From: Paralichthys olivaceus
Taxonomy: Eukaryota; Chordata; Actinopteri; Pleuronectiformes; Paralichthyidae
NCBI RefSeq assembly: GCF_024713975.1
Contig: NC_091113.1
Location: 8,320,501 to 8,384,500 of the forward strand
Direction of reading: 5' to 3'
DNA length: 64,000 bases
Part shown: positions 14,009 to 26,267 of the stretch, in pieces
Numbering within the stretch: position 1 is the first letter of the stretch
Layout of the letters: each line of letters begins with the position of its first letter
Translations under genes and position numbers: made by a program
The notes under the pieces: model-generated
Database searches by the model: none
Seen by the model: the letters and a program-made list of their open reading frames with translations, nothing else
What the model was told of the DNA's origin: nothing

Positions 14009-14022
14009 GTTGTCATGGTAAC
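14009..14022 (+). promoter_or_regulatory. Candidate RFX X-box
   Basis: GTTGTCATGGTAAC differs by one base from the palindromic X-box GTTGCCATGGTAAC. Binding is inferred. Confidence 0.35.
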
Positions 14023-14790
14023 AATGATAACCACTTCAGAAGGAATCACAGTTGTCATGGTTAAAAGAAACGTATGTTGTAGGTAAGTAAAGTAAATAGG
14101 AAACGAAAACTTTTGTGGCAAACTTCCACTTACGTTGTCGAACTTCTTCTTTTGTTACCTTTGGACAAACATAACTGCAGCCTGGTCATTGTTGCTTGAA
14201 AGACATTTATGGCCATTTGCTGAAACAATGAATCCTGTCGTATTTCGTCAGAGAACACTCTCACTTAGCCAGATCATGAAAAAACACTATTTTTGGAAAT
14301 AGAACCAAAACTAAGCTGTTGCATGTCAGGTCTTTTTTTTCTCCCTTTTCCTCGTTTTGACAGTGTGCCTGCACTTGTCTTAAATAAACCTGGATTACGT
14401 TTTAGATCTAGACTGGGGAGCTGCTGTTAAATTGTTGCTGCAGGAGCTACGATTGAGTGCATGTGGGCACAAAAGCACACAAATGTATAATGGAGTGAGA
14501 TAATAATGGGTGCATGGAAAAAATTAAATCTTAAAATATACTGTATTTTGGGAGCCAATGAAAAGATCAAAGTTTCAGTAACCAATCATTAATCAATTCT
14601 GAATTAATGAATTTGATTGAGGTATTTTTGGACAAAAAAAGATCCAAAATATGGTTAGAAGTAAAAGCTGGATACACACGCACACACACAGACTGGCATG
14701 TGACACAAAGTGTGACACCCTTCCCCCCTGTTAAGTATAGGACGCCCACCACACACTCTCCACCCCCTCGGGTTCAACCCCATCTGTTCC

Positions 14791-14970
14791 TCCGGTGGGA
14801 AGAGGGAAGGAGGGTGGAGGAGAAGGAGTGGTGAAGTGGGGATATAATCAGGGTGGGATGTGGGGACAGCGGCAGGAGAGGGATGGAGGAGGAGGTGGAG
14901 GGAAATCAGAGGGTCAGCCGATGATGGGTGTTGGGAGACGGGGGGACAGGGGGACGAGGAGGAAAAGACA
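14791..14970 (+). other. Purine-rich tract with G-quadruplex motif
   Basis: The plus strand is almost all A and G for about 180 bases. At 14926-14953 four G runs (3, 3, 6 and 5 G) are separated by loops of 4, 4 and 3 bases, a canonical quadruplex pattern. Confidence 0.7.
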
Positions 14971-14974
14971 AACC

Positions 14975-15769
14975 CCTGGTGCTCGACCACTTGACAAATA
15001 GCAGGTGTGTTTCAGAATAAAAGACTCTGCTCCGGTTGTAGACGTTTTGTTGACAGGTGGTAACAGTACTGTGTTATATTTTGTGTGAGTGTATGCACAG
15101 TGTTGGGGTTTGTGATCGCTGCAAAACACAAAGACACCAATAAAAAGACTCTTCTACAGCTGCTGCATGAATTTATCAAAAGGCTTGTGGTGACAACAGG
15201 AGTCCATATCTTATCTCAGACTAATTAAAGGACCGCTTCACTCAAATTATAAAAACAAAAACCACTTCTTCCTCATTGACTCCCAGTGTTGTTAAGCCTG
15301 GCAGATAGTTTTAGTTTCATTTGGCCGAGATCTGAGATTTCTGCCCCACACTGCAAGACAATGGAGGTGAAGTGAATTCCCTTTGCAGCCTTGGAGTCTT
15401 TCAAGCTAAAACAAAAAGTGGAACTCTCAAGTTTCCTGAGGTAATACTTGATAAGACATTGTCTCTGTGAATCAGTTAAAGCAATTTTCAGAGTCTGGAT
15501 AATGTCCTCACTTGGAGCACAGTTATATATGTCATTTATATATGAAGAACGCAGCAGGAGATTGTCCAGGTCAGACGCATTCACAACAACAGGTAAATGG
15601 TGAGGCTCTTCTCACCAAAAGCTCTCGAAATTCATTATCTTTTTAACATTTCCTACATGTATGGTTCCTCTTCTACATGTATGATGCCTCATTCTCATCT
15701 TGAGATATTTCTGTTAGAAATGACATTAACACACCCACTCACTCGCTGTGAAATTTCCAGCTGTGCAGA
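14975..15769. other. Non-coding DNA, no feature seen
   Basis: No gene, repeat or regulatory motif recognised with confidence. Confidence 0.45.
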
Positions 15770-16130
15770 TGTTCCTGATGAGCTGTGTCCACATTCAGGG
15801 TCTTCCTCCTTCGAAGGATGCGGTCTACCAAGCCCAAGAAGGAGGCGATCTTCGTGGGCTTTCCGTGATCGGTGTCGCCAGCATGTCCCGCCTTTATTAC
15901 TGTTGCCTAGCAACAGAGCCGACATTGGTCACCAAGAGAAAGTTATAATGCACCTTGGTTTTTTAACATGTGCACCATTAGCAGCTTGGTTGCAGTGTGA
16001 CACTCGTTTGCCATCCACCATTACCTCTTTAAAAAATAGTTTGTCACTGAAGCACAATGAATACTGGGATTGGTTGGGTTGAAGGATCCAACAGTTGGAG
16101 TCTTCGCTGTGATGCAATCGGTCTTCAAAT
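15770..16130. repeat. Possible dispersed element with CpG-rich end and X-box
   Basis: It contains a CpG-rich segment with CCTTCGAAGGATGCGG and CCCAAGAAGGAGGCG, then the palindrome GTTGCCTAGCAAC at 15902-15914. The flanking GGTTGAAGGATCC near 16078 also looks repeat-like. It may be a transposon or a small promoter-like CpG cluster. No reading frame is convincing. Confidence 0.35.
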
Positions 16131-19100
16131 GTGGCCTCTGGATTGAGACACAGCTATGGGCTCACTCTGACATTCTACTAGGAGGCTGGCAGGAACAGTT
16201 GTGGAAAATGTCCAGAGGAAATGTTTCAGTTGATTCAGTTGTTCAGAGAATGTTTTCGTAATTTGGGTGAGCCGAATTTTAAAAAATGGAGGCCAAATAA
16301 TCAAAACAGGTACGACACTTGAAGATACTTCTCTGTTCTTATTTGCCACCAGTGACATTTCATTCCCCCCCATGACGGAGCCTGCCATGGCACGTACGCC
16401 TCCTGTCACTTTCCCAGGCTCGAAGCGGCGGTGGCAGCCGGGCGGTCACTTCTGTGTGGCCATGCGTGGGACAGCCTCATCCCTCCCCCCCGTGACCCGC
16501 AGCTGCCACTCAGACTGACATGACCAGAAAGACCCCCGCCCTTTTTTTGTTTTGTCTCTAAAACCCCTCGTCAGCCAAAGGTCAAGGTTCAGCTTGCGGC
16601 GGGTGGGAGATGAGATTCCTTTGCCACACATATAGGCCGACTGCGTTTACCGGGCGGATTGCTCCTGGTATGACAAACGTACCCCTTCCACAGCCACCCT
16701 ATTTGTTTACCAGGTATTTAGTCAATACCTAAATGCTGCATTATGCATGAGGCTACACAATGCTTAATTACACTTGCATGACTTGGATTCCTCATTCAAA
16801 TTAGTCTGTTTGATAAATGGACTATTCTCAAGAGAAGACATGTAATTACTGTACTATTTCCATTTGGAATAGAGACGCCTGCCTACATGTGTAACCGAGG
16901 AGGGATATAAAGTCAAAGATACTGGTTCTGTTGTCTGAAAACTGCTTTTACGGCAGACTTACACAGTTTTCCGTCACACAGAGAGCCTCTTCTTCTTCAC
17001 AGTATAATGACTGCATGAAAGCTGGCGTTTGTGAATTCCAAATCCTATTTACCTCTCTCTACATTAAAGATCCTTAGCGAGTAGCTCCTATGCTTGAAAC
17101 TATTTGATGATAAAGCTTTTTGAAATATTGATTTGAATGTGAAATTCAGAGGCAGTCAGTGTTTTTCTCTTTTAATCCAAACTTCTTTATCAGGGGGAGG
17201 GGGGAGCACGAGGAGAAGCAGGGAGACACATGTGGGGGAACAGCTGCATGTGTGTGTGCATTCGTGATTTCCTGCGTGTCTCTCGCCGAGTGAGGTGAGA
17301 GACTGCTTGATATTTGAAGGACTGTAAACAAGCCAACAACAAGCCTTGTTAACGATGCCACTCAGAGTTAATGCGCAGAACAACTTTCAACTCAAAATCC
17401 GCTTTTCAGGAAAGTCTGAATTCCGCGCTTATTACTGCCGAATAAATGCTGATCCGCACTCTGCCTCGGTGGGGCTGTGGAATCTTTGGCAGCAGCTGCA
17501 AATTCCCTTTCAAACACAGTGAAACATAGTGGGATGTAATACGTAAGCGTATGTGTGTATTTACCCAGGTATTTCGAGAACCTGTCATTTCAAAGAAGAA
17601 ACACACACACACCAGCATTTCCACAGTAGGCCTCTGACAACAGGTACACACAGTATGTGGAGAGCATTCCCTTTCATCGATGCACCTGACACCCAGTTAC
17701 TGACAAAGAGACATGCATCAACAACCCAATGTACTTGAATTGGATTCATACACATTGCTCCAAATTTCTCATCGTAAATTTAAAAGGTTGAACACACATT
17801 AACATGGATATTTGTTGTTTATGAAAATGTCTAATATTGTATATGTATGGAGTAAATAAAAAAGTAAAAGATGCCAACAAACTTATTAAAAACAATACTT
17901 GATAAAAAATGTGCAATAGAGTGTGGGTCACAGTCTTCGGGCGTACTTGAACCTTCTGTGTGTTGAGATTGCCCCCTACTGGCCCTTTTTCAGAGGCATG
18001 AGAGATGATTTCAACCACTTTACTGCAGGTAAACAAGACTTCACAGCGAGAACAGATGGAGACAAAGTGCTGACATGTATATATTGAGAATGCAGAGTTG
18101 TAATATTGTCTTTTACTCATTTTGTTATTTTGATTTGATGAGAATAATGTTTCAATACTATCCAATGCATATATTTTTTATACTTCTTAATAATTAAAGG
18201 TAGAGAATCTATTGAATGTTGATCTGCGTGGGTGAAGGAATCCACTTGCTGGAATGATATAACCTGAGTGATGTCAACACAGACACGTTTATGAAAAGAA
18301 AGTCTGTCCAAGAAGAAGCAGAGTTTGAGGAATGAAGGTTTTTACAGGGATACCAAAACAAAAAGATGTGTTCAATTGAACAATCTAATTATTGGAACTT
18401 GACTTCTGTTAAATGGCAAAAAGAAAGGATACCTGCACTGCAGATTTAATCGGGAATTCAAAAATCTGTCTCCTGCAAGTACCTCAAGGTCCTTTTGAGT
18501 ACCCTTTTTGAGCAAAATACACAGTACAGCTTAATATTTCTAATGCCTGATTCAGACAGCCAGTGTTTGTGATGTCACAAACCTTATAAACCAATCCTGC
18601 CAACTTGTGGGTGGGGGTCAGCGGCAGGAAATGGCTCCTCGATGGCAGGTCAACCGTGAGTGTGGGGAGACAGGGAGCAGCCATCATAATGCATTGATAG
18701 ATCCCTGCCACAGAATGAGGAAGGAAGGCGTGGAGTTACATTTAAGCCATTTCAAGGCATGAGAGGAATTCTTTCATGACAAACACTTTGAATGTGTCAT
18801 TTGGAGGAACAAAGTTTAACAGGTCGTGATTAGCTACTGGAGTGAGGATGATCAGAATACTCCTTTAATCAATAGACTGTTGTGCTGCCAACATGCCAGC
18901 TAAAGGTTATGTGGCATCAAGCTCAATCTGTTATCACTCTTGTGTTAATGATTCATGATGCGATTCAAGGTCAAAACAATGTGAGACATATCCAAATGTT
19001 TCCATATGATGCAGCTTAATGTAGAGGGAATGATGCAGGAAGCCACTCCACCCTCACAACTCCTCTCCATGGTCACTGATCAATACTCTGCAAGTAATAG

Positions 19101-21724
19101 AATTGTTCCATTTTTTCCTTTCTTTTCCTGATGAGGTTACCACTTCACTTCAGAGGCAGAGCAGCAGCCCGAGCTAGAAGACAGTACCATGTAAATAATT
19201 TGACATGTAAGCGTACGATAGATTGAAACTATTCAACATCCTTCCCACGAGATGTGACTCACAAGCAAAGGAAAAAAATGCTGCAAAATATCAGAGGAAA
19301 GAGTGGAGCTGTTTACTGTATGCATGAACACACACACACTCCAGAGATGGAACTAGAGGGATATCTTTGAAACGCTGGCAGTTCGCACTCAAGAATCTTG
19401 AATTTAAATGCAACACACCATCTTGATGCAGCAGTTTGTTGAACTAATCCCACGACACACACAAAGACATTTACTATAAGACACACACGAGCCCACATCT
19501 TGGGAGAGTTTTGGGATTTTTTTTTGTGCTGCAGGAGTTTTGTCCCATTCCCCTTGTTTGTGAAGTGCCTCCCACGTGGATTCCGGTGCCACGACGCAGG
19601 TTTTTTGTATCTCTCCGGGGCTGCTGCAGCTCGGGCTCTATCAGCATGACTGATCTCATTTATCCCCGTCGCATCCAAAGAGGCCCGCGGTGTAGAGAGG
19701 AAAGAAGCACAGATCATTGAGCTGTGCGGTTACGGAGCAGACGGGGACTCGCTTGTCTTCGTGTGCAGCAGAACTCCGGGGGTCGCAGGAGATGTATGGT
19801 GCTTCATGATGGGAGAAACAAACAGATCACGACCCTCAGCTGCACTGCATTATCTTCTACACTGGATTAGTCTATCAATGTCAACCACACTACAGCAACA
19901 AGCATATGATTTAGTAGATTCCATTGCATACCTCTGCCGCACCAAAGCAGCTTTCAGACATGCACTGAATCTCCTGACATTCTCCAGGGCGGCTGCATGT
20001 GAGAACGCAACTGTTTTTCTGGTAAAATGTCCGAATTACACCAACCTGAGAAAAATGTTTCATATATTCTTGGAGTGATGGGATCCGGCAATATAATAGT
20101 AGATTTCTCAATTCTAATAAGGTATTTCCTGAACTGTGAGGCCAGAGACGAAGCTCTTTTTCAATCAAAACCCTCAAATAAGGTGAAAAATATTTCCTCG
20201 AGAGAACCAAGCACCCTTCTTCAGCAGAAGATGAATGTGGACGTGTATTTGTATGCTGATGATTCCTCCACAGAAAGAGACCCTCATTCTGCGAACGTGT
20301 GAGAAAACCCATCAGCTCATGACATCCATCTCCGCAGCTCCACTCACATTTTCTTTCCTTTGCTTGTAATTGATTTCTTCTTCAATTTATTAATATGGCC
20401 TGTGGAGCGCCTGGAGCACAACGCTAGTTATCTGAGGCCCACCAGGACCCCGATCTCCGCAGATGAGCCGCCTTAATAAGTGTTCAAGTAAGGTATTGAT
20501 TACACAATCGATGTCTGTTTCTCTGCACGCTGCTCAAATGATTACTATAAAATGGAACGGCATTAAGCAATGAGATGAGTCCCCCTTTTTTCAATCATTT
20601 TGCTTCAATCTAAATTTCAATAGGCTCTTTTCTGATTGATCGTGTGTAAATCTTTAACGCAACCTTTCATAACAAGAAGGGATCCAGAAAAAATAATCAG
20701 CAGATAACTGTTTTCCAACACCTCAAGGTTTTATTGACAAAGATCACTGTTATTTTCAACAAGTGGATCTGGCAATAAGTGACATGTTGCACAAATAATT
20801 AACACGGTAAGGAATCTGAATGACTGAATATCTACATCAATATGTGGCCTTTCTTTTCCAAAACCATTATGTCAAAGGACCACATGTTCAATCTGTATGT
20901 TTACCCAGAAACCTTCTTCTTACCACATTTCCAACATTATACACAAGATACTTTTATGCATGTTTCTCCAAAAGATATAGATCCAATATGTTTGACATGA
21001 TAACTCGCTCCGATGTACATCATATGTACATTGTGAGCTATGACAATGTTTTATTAGTTTTTGTATAATCTTTATGTGACAATGTGGGTAAGAATGCAGC
21101 ATTGTCCCTTTTTCAGAAGCCACTTATGTTAACTGTTGTAAATCGTTTGTTTCAACCATAATATTTCCAGACACACAATATCAAGGGTCTGTTTGTGTTT
21201 GGCGTTATGTTAGGTTACAGTTCAGGTACCATCAGAATTAAATAAACAACTTGCCATTTAATCTCTAGTTCTTTGGTACTCACCTTTCCCACCACGTGTT
21301 GCTGGAGCAAACGAGAAAATTGCCCCAACACTTCCTGTATTTCTACCTTTGGTGACATCAGCAGTGATGTCACTGGGAGAAACCATGTTTGAGGGGGGTT
21401 TTGATTTAATTATTATTTGCCATCATTTGTGTATAGGTGTTCATTCAATCAAGCTGCCAAATGTAAGCTAGCATGGTGACAAGTGCCAGCAGAGGCTTTT
21501 TTAAAGTTGGTTCTTAAAGATGACTTTCACTAGACTGGCTAACAAGAATGGTATGGTCTGTGTCTATACAACCAGTTGCCTTTTAATTGACAGGAGAGGA
21601 AAGTGCATGTGATGTGAAGCCATTTTAGTTGCTTGTAGTTTGAATTGAATTTTGTTGACTTAAGCTGGGTTAATTGGTAATTATTTTCTCCATGCTTATT
21701 TTTCCTTACACCTCCCAGATATTT
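16131..21724. other. Non-coding stretch before mmp21
   Basis: No coding exon recognised. Visible are a CTCF-type core on the minus strand at 17971-17982 and a CpG-rich segment around 19540-19800 without a convincing frame. The remaining sequence is AT-rich. Confidence 0.45.
17971..17982 (-). promoter_or_regulatory. Candidate CTCF motif
   Basis: On the minus strand the sequence CCAGTAGGGGGC fits the CTCF core consensus at every strong position. Binding is inferred. Confidence 0.4.
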
Positions 21725-21875
21725 TTTTTAGAGAATAAGTCTCTTCAGGCCATGATGCAGAACGTCTGGCCTTCATGTGAACTTAAAGTGGCCTGAATAT
21801 CCCAAAACAAATGAGAGCCTTTTATTACAGCAAATTGTATTCTGGATGAGAACCTAAAGTGGAGCATGTTGTAAA
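21725..21875 (-). repeat. Dispersed repeat matching the nested element at 7.3 kb
   Basis: Read on the minus strand it contains CCACTTTAGGTTCTCATCCA and ATTCAGGCCACTTTAAGTTC, then GGCCAGACGTTCTGCATCAT and GGCCTGAAG. The region 7285-7375 carries the same blocks in the same order with substitutions. Confidence 0.55.
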
Positions 21876-22295
21876 CCAATATGATTTCCCTTTATTTTAA
21901 TTAATTAATTTATAACACATTTGACATACAAATTAGTTTTTAGTTTTACTCAAAATTAACAAGACCAAACAAAAACACAGATAAATGCAATAAACTCAGC
22001 TATTAGTTTTTTTCAATGAAGAGATGTTGACGCACTTTTTCTCACCCAGTAAACATGTAAATATATCTTATTATAATGAAAATAATAAAATGGTAGGATG
22101 CATTTGGCAGCAGTAAGAGAGAGAGAGAGCTGCTCTTAAATATATTAATAACATGCCTTAATTAGCAAACACTACTTGTTTATTGTTTTTGTCTTTTATA
22201 CAATAAATGTGTTGAAAGAATATATAAAGGGTGTCTACACAAATGACAACATAGGAAGATCAGGTAAAGCAGCAGGCTTCATCAGTGCACTAGAC

Positions 22296-22301
22296 TTTAT
22301 T
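22296..22301 (-). terminator. Polyadenylation signal of mmp21
   Basis: AATAAA on the minus strand, 12 bases past the mmp21 stop codon. It would give a very short 3' UTR. Only the hexamer is seen; a more distal signal may be used instead. Confidence 0.5.
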
Positions 22302-22313
22302 ACATCTACACCC

Positions 22314-25300
22314 TCAGCGGGTTAGTTTGAGAGCAGTGGGATGAACGTTGCAGATGTCGAACCAGTGGAGATCCACCTCCTTGTGTGGCAGCAGGCCATT
22401 CCGGGGCAGAGAGGGCCGACGCCAGCGATGGCGGCTGCTCACCACCTGCCAGAAGCAGGAGCCCTTCAGCAGAAAGATGGCATTGTGGGTATAGGAGAAG
22501 TAGGCAGCGTCGATGTTGCCATCTGGATGGTCTCCGCTCACCACTGCGGGGAAAACTTCTCTGATGTTTTTGGGGAAGCCTCGTGCCAAGCTGTTGGCTT
22601 CAACACTGAATGCGTACACCTGTTTGAACAGATAATTGTTTCCCATCTTATTCAGTGATTTAATTACAACAGGAAAACAAATCACAGAGGAAGCGTAACA
22701 AGTTTGTTTGCATGCAGAGGAACAATAAATGAGCTTGGGCTTTAGGTTATTGTATATCTCTGTTCTACAGACCAGTTTTGTTAGATTATAAATCCTATAA
22801 AGAACAAGTATTTGGGATGGACTTAAACCAGAGACAGATCAAAGTCTTAATAGGGTCACAGGGCTCCCCACCAGGACACATACATTATGCCCTCTGTGCA
22901 TCACATATGTATGATAATGAGTAAAAAGATTTTATTCTTGTAATTGTTTGACTTTTTCTCGAAATTCTCAGAATATTTTTTCTTCAATACAGCCCTAGTA
23001 CTGCAGCGTAAGGATCTGCTGTAAGATGAAACTCCTTGACAAGTTTGCAATTAATGAAATTATCAAAGTTTCCTTTTGAACTGCCTGAGTGACTTTGACT
23101 GTCGTGAATGATCTCCAGCCGTCAGCCCACAGGGCCTCTCTCTCACACCATCCCCAAATCTACTGTTTCTGATTCTGACCCAACTAATCTAACAATCACT
23201 GTTCGCTCCCTTCGTACATTGCCATTTCTCATTCGCCACAGAAGAGATAAGGGTGCCGTTCTTACAAGCGTGTTTTTGAAGAAGTAGATGTGGGAGTCTC
23301 TCCTGTCATAAAAGGCTGTGTCGATTGGACCAGGCACCCCGGGGAAACCTTCAGAGATTAACCTCGGATACCGATGACCTTCTGGGTCCTGTCTGAACAC
23401 CTTGTCGTTCTCGCTGTTGTACCTCCAGAACCGAGTACCTGCTCAAAACAAGAAGAACACTCCCTCAGGATTTTCTTTAAGGAAAAGGACCACCCTCCTG
23501 ATAAGTGTGATATCTGTACCTTTAAAGAAGTAAACAGCATCTCTTCTCCTGGACCAGACATGCACACATGCATCCACACCATCCACTGGAATCCCACGCC
23601 AGCCGGCCTGCAGCGCCACTGGGTCGCCGTAACGTGTGCGGTTGTTTCTGTTCTCATACAGCCAGTACCAGCCGTCTCTCATGAAGTAGGTGTTAAAGCG
23701 TATGGCCACCTCCCCGTAGGCCGTCTTTTCTTTTCTGATCCAATCGAACACTGTGTTGAACCGACCTTTACAGACCCCTGGGGAGAAGAAAGTGGGACTT
23801 GGTGTCAGTCTGTGTAAATAGAACTGAACCTTATTGATCTCTGAATGTGTGTGTGTGAATGTAGACACTAGATGGTGCTGCAACCATGTACCATAGAGGT
23901 GCTGTATGGCCTTCCTGTCCGTCCAGTCCATCTCAAAGCCAGACTCATGTGGCAGATAGCTGGGCTGCATTATAGATCCAGGTCTGTATATGTGGGGGAG
24001 ACCTAAGACGTGGCCGATCTCATGGACTGCCACCTGCCACAGGTTGGAAATTAAAATATTTGAACCTGAACTTTACTTTCTTATGATACCTCTGTTTTCA
24101 TTGACATACACTCACTTTGAGAAGGCTGATCCCGCTTCCGGCATTGGGACCAGTGAAGTGCTCATCGTCATCAAAGTGTATATCACCCAGGAACCAGGCG
24201 TGGGCAAATTCTTGACCTGTGCCGTCAAACCTCTGTTTGCAGCCGAGATGTCTTCCTGTGTGGGACAGAGAATTTAAATAAAGACACAACTCTGAAGAAA
24301 AGACAAAAGCTTTATTGTAGAAAACGAAAATATTGCAGTTCTATGGAAAACTGAACAACTGCAATTTAGTGATTCTTAACATGAAAGCTGTTTTTACCGT
24401 CTATATTGTTATATAATGAAATTTAGAAAGTGAAAAATGAGTTTTACCATTAAAATATAAAAATAAATCATCAATATAAAAATATGTTTTGTTGAGTTTC
24501 ATTTGTATTTGGCTGAGAACTACCTGTTCCAAAGCCCAGCCTGATGTCAACATCCTCCAGCGGGGAGCGTGTGTCCTCCACGAACTCCAGCGGCGACACC
24601 TCGCTCCACATCCTGAAGGCCAGTCTGAAGATGTACCTCTGCTCCTCGACGGACAGCTGGCTGCTGTAGCCTTCTCCAATTAGCCTCCACTTCAGCACCC
24701 TCTTGGAAAAGGCCATGTAGCCGGTCTCAGTCACATCTCTCCTGCGTCTTTGTTTGGACACAAGAGCGGCAAGGTGGCGTTTCCTGCGTCGCACTGCTTC
24801 ACTCTGACGCGTGTTCACACTGATATTTATCACTTGAGAGTCTATGATGAGATGATTGGAGCTGTTTGTAAGAGAGGTGTCAGTGAATAAGTTTGATTCC
24901 TGTGTGTAATTCATGCTGGAGTCACTGGAGTTGCCTGTGGGGACACTTTCTGTGTCATTAAAACTGAATAAGTCGTCTTCAGAGGAGTTTGCTGCACCAA
25001 AAGAAGCATCATTGGTTAAACTAGTTTCTGTGCTGTTACTATCTGTGCCATTAAAAGCTTCACCAGGACTTATTTCCATATCTGAGGTGCTGCTGTTCTC
25101 GGCGTTCAAGTCAACCTCCATATCAGGGACCCCACATCTTGGTTTGTTCATTGCCAGCTTTGTGGTCTCATCGAACACGCCTGTGACAGGCAGGCCCGAT
25201 AACTTCTGGAACTCCTTAAGTGCAGATATAAAGGCTTCGCTCTCAGTTGGTCTCTTGTGGTCGTATTCATCGTCATCCTGAGGATCATCCCTTGAATGAG

Positions 25301-25681
25301 GCCCTGAGGTCCCCTCCTGTATCGTGGCTTCCAGTTCATCCAGGAAGTCGTCATTAAAATTTGCGTGTGACTCTTCAAACTGGATTTCCTCCCAGTTCAC
25401 TGGCTTCATGAATCCATATCTAGAGAGAAATACCTACAAGAGAGGAGTTAAAGTACATTTACGTCCTATAATGTATCATGAGACGTATAATCAAATAGAT
25501 GCGAAGGTTAAAAAGTGTAAGAAATTACCTCTGCCGTGTACGTGTCTGTTATAACCTCAGCTTGGTGAGAACTGAGGGTTTGCACATCAGAATGATCCCG
25601 ACTGTGGAAAAGTTTCTCTGCATCAGCGGAGCTAATGCTGGTCCAAAAAAGCAAAATGATCAGCTGGGTAAAAGTCAGCAT
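22314..25681 (-). CDS. mmp21: Matrix metalloproteinase 21 (7 coding exons)
   Basis: Secreted zinc endopeptidase; in vertebrates MMP21 is required for left-right body asymmetry. Exons, 5' to 3' on the minus strand: 25681-25529, 25433-24524, 24255-24116, 24033-23892, 23777-23520, 23438-23266, 22619-22314. They join in phase to 693 residues. A hydrophobic signal peptide (about residues 1-21) is followed by the propeptide with cysteine switch PRCGVPD (149-155). Basic sites RRRKR (266-270) and RRRR (280-283) suggest furin activation. The zinc site [11 protein letters not shown] is at 405-415, with Met423 in the Met-turn. A four-bladed hemopexin domain runs from about 449 and is bracketed by Cys451 and Cys682, the usual disulfide pair. 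The start ATG has A at -3. Human MMP21 is shorter (569 residues); most of the excess is an acidic, Ser/Asn-rich stretch between the cysteine switch and the furin sites. Identification is firm; cleavage and glycosylation are inferred. Confidence 0.96.
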
Positions 25682-26267
25682 CGTGGCGTTGGGTTCACTC
25701 CTGAGATTAAATAAAAGTCAAGGCAAGTGAGCAGCCAGTGTTTTATAGGCAAATCCTGACTTTAGCCGCACCCACGTGAAGGTGTGACTCTATGGAGATG
25801 TCCCACTTTTCTCACCTTTGGGTGAAAAGTAAACCTATCTCTTGACTGGATTGTGTGGATGTGTGATACATGCTCCACTGATTTTAAATGGACTGTTGTG
25901 AAGGAGTGAAACGCTTTGCTTTCATGTGGACATGAAAGTGACAGTGTTTCAGGACAACCATGACCTGTGCCACAAACACACACAGTGTTTTACAGTGAAT
26001 AACCACAATGATCAAACCATTCCAGCACCAAACTGATCCAAGTTTATTTTCAAAAATAATCGCTTCCTTATGTTCAACATAAATAAATATATAATCATAT
26101 ACACATTTCTGTGGCTTCTCTGGCAAAAGACCCCCCTTTACTCTTTCGCGAAGTATCTTAAATAAACATTATAACTTTTAAGAAGAGAGGGTAAAGTTCA
26201 ACAGACAAATGGTAACACAAATAAATAACACAGAATATAAAAAATAGAGTCGACAGAGTGGATGATT
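25682..26267 (-). other. Interval holding uros 3' UTR and mmp21 promoter
   Basis: This 586-base gap separates the uros stop codon from the mmp21 start codon. Both genes read leftward, so it must hold the uros 3' UTR followed by the mmp21 promoter and 5' UTR. AATAAA signals on the minus strand occur near 26043-26048. No coding sequence is seen. The tight spacing leaves little room for a separate mmp21 proximal promoter. Confidence 0.6.
26043..26048 (-). terminator. Candidate polyadenylation signal of uros
   Basis: AATAAA on the minus strand about 220 bases after the uros stop codon, a reasonable 3' UTR length. Chosen from sequence only. Confidence 0.4.

Larger units (their letters stand above)
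7566..14780. other. Long non-coding stretch
   Basis: No coding exon recognised. Visible items are a CCATGGCAAC half X-box at 8213-8226, a repeat fragment with a CTCF-like core near 10890-10960, C, A and G homopolymer runs near 11047, 11552 and 11804, and an X-box-like palindrome at 14009. Short open frames are scattered and match no family I know. Confidence 0.5.

Noticed and set aside
15597-16082. 161-codon plus-strand frame
   Set aside because: It overlaps the CpG-rich, probably repeat-derived segment and has no recognisable motifs; competing frames are open on the other strand too.
19313-19717. 134-codon minus-strand frame in the CpG-rich segment
   Set aside because: Three overlapping frames are open here, none with family resemblance or splice support. 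Base composition explains it.
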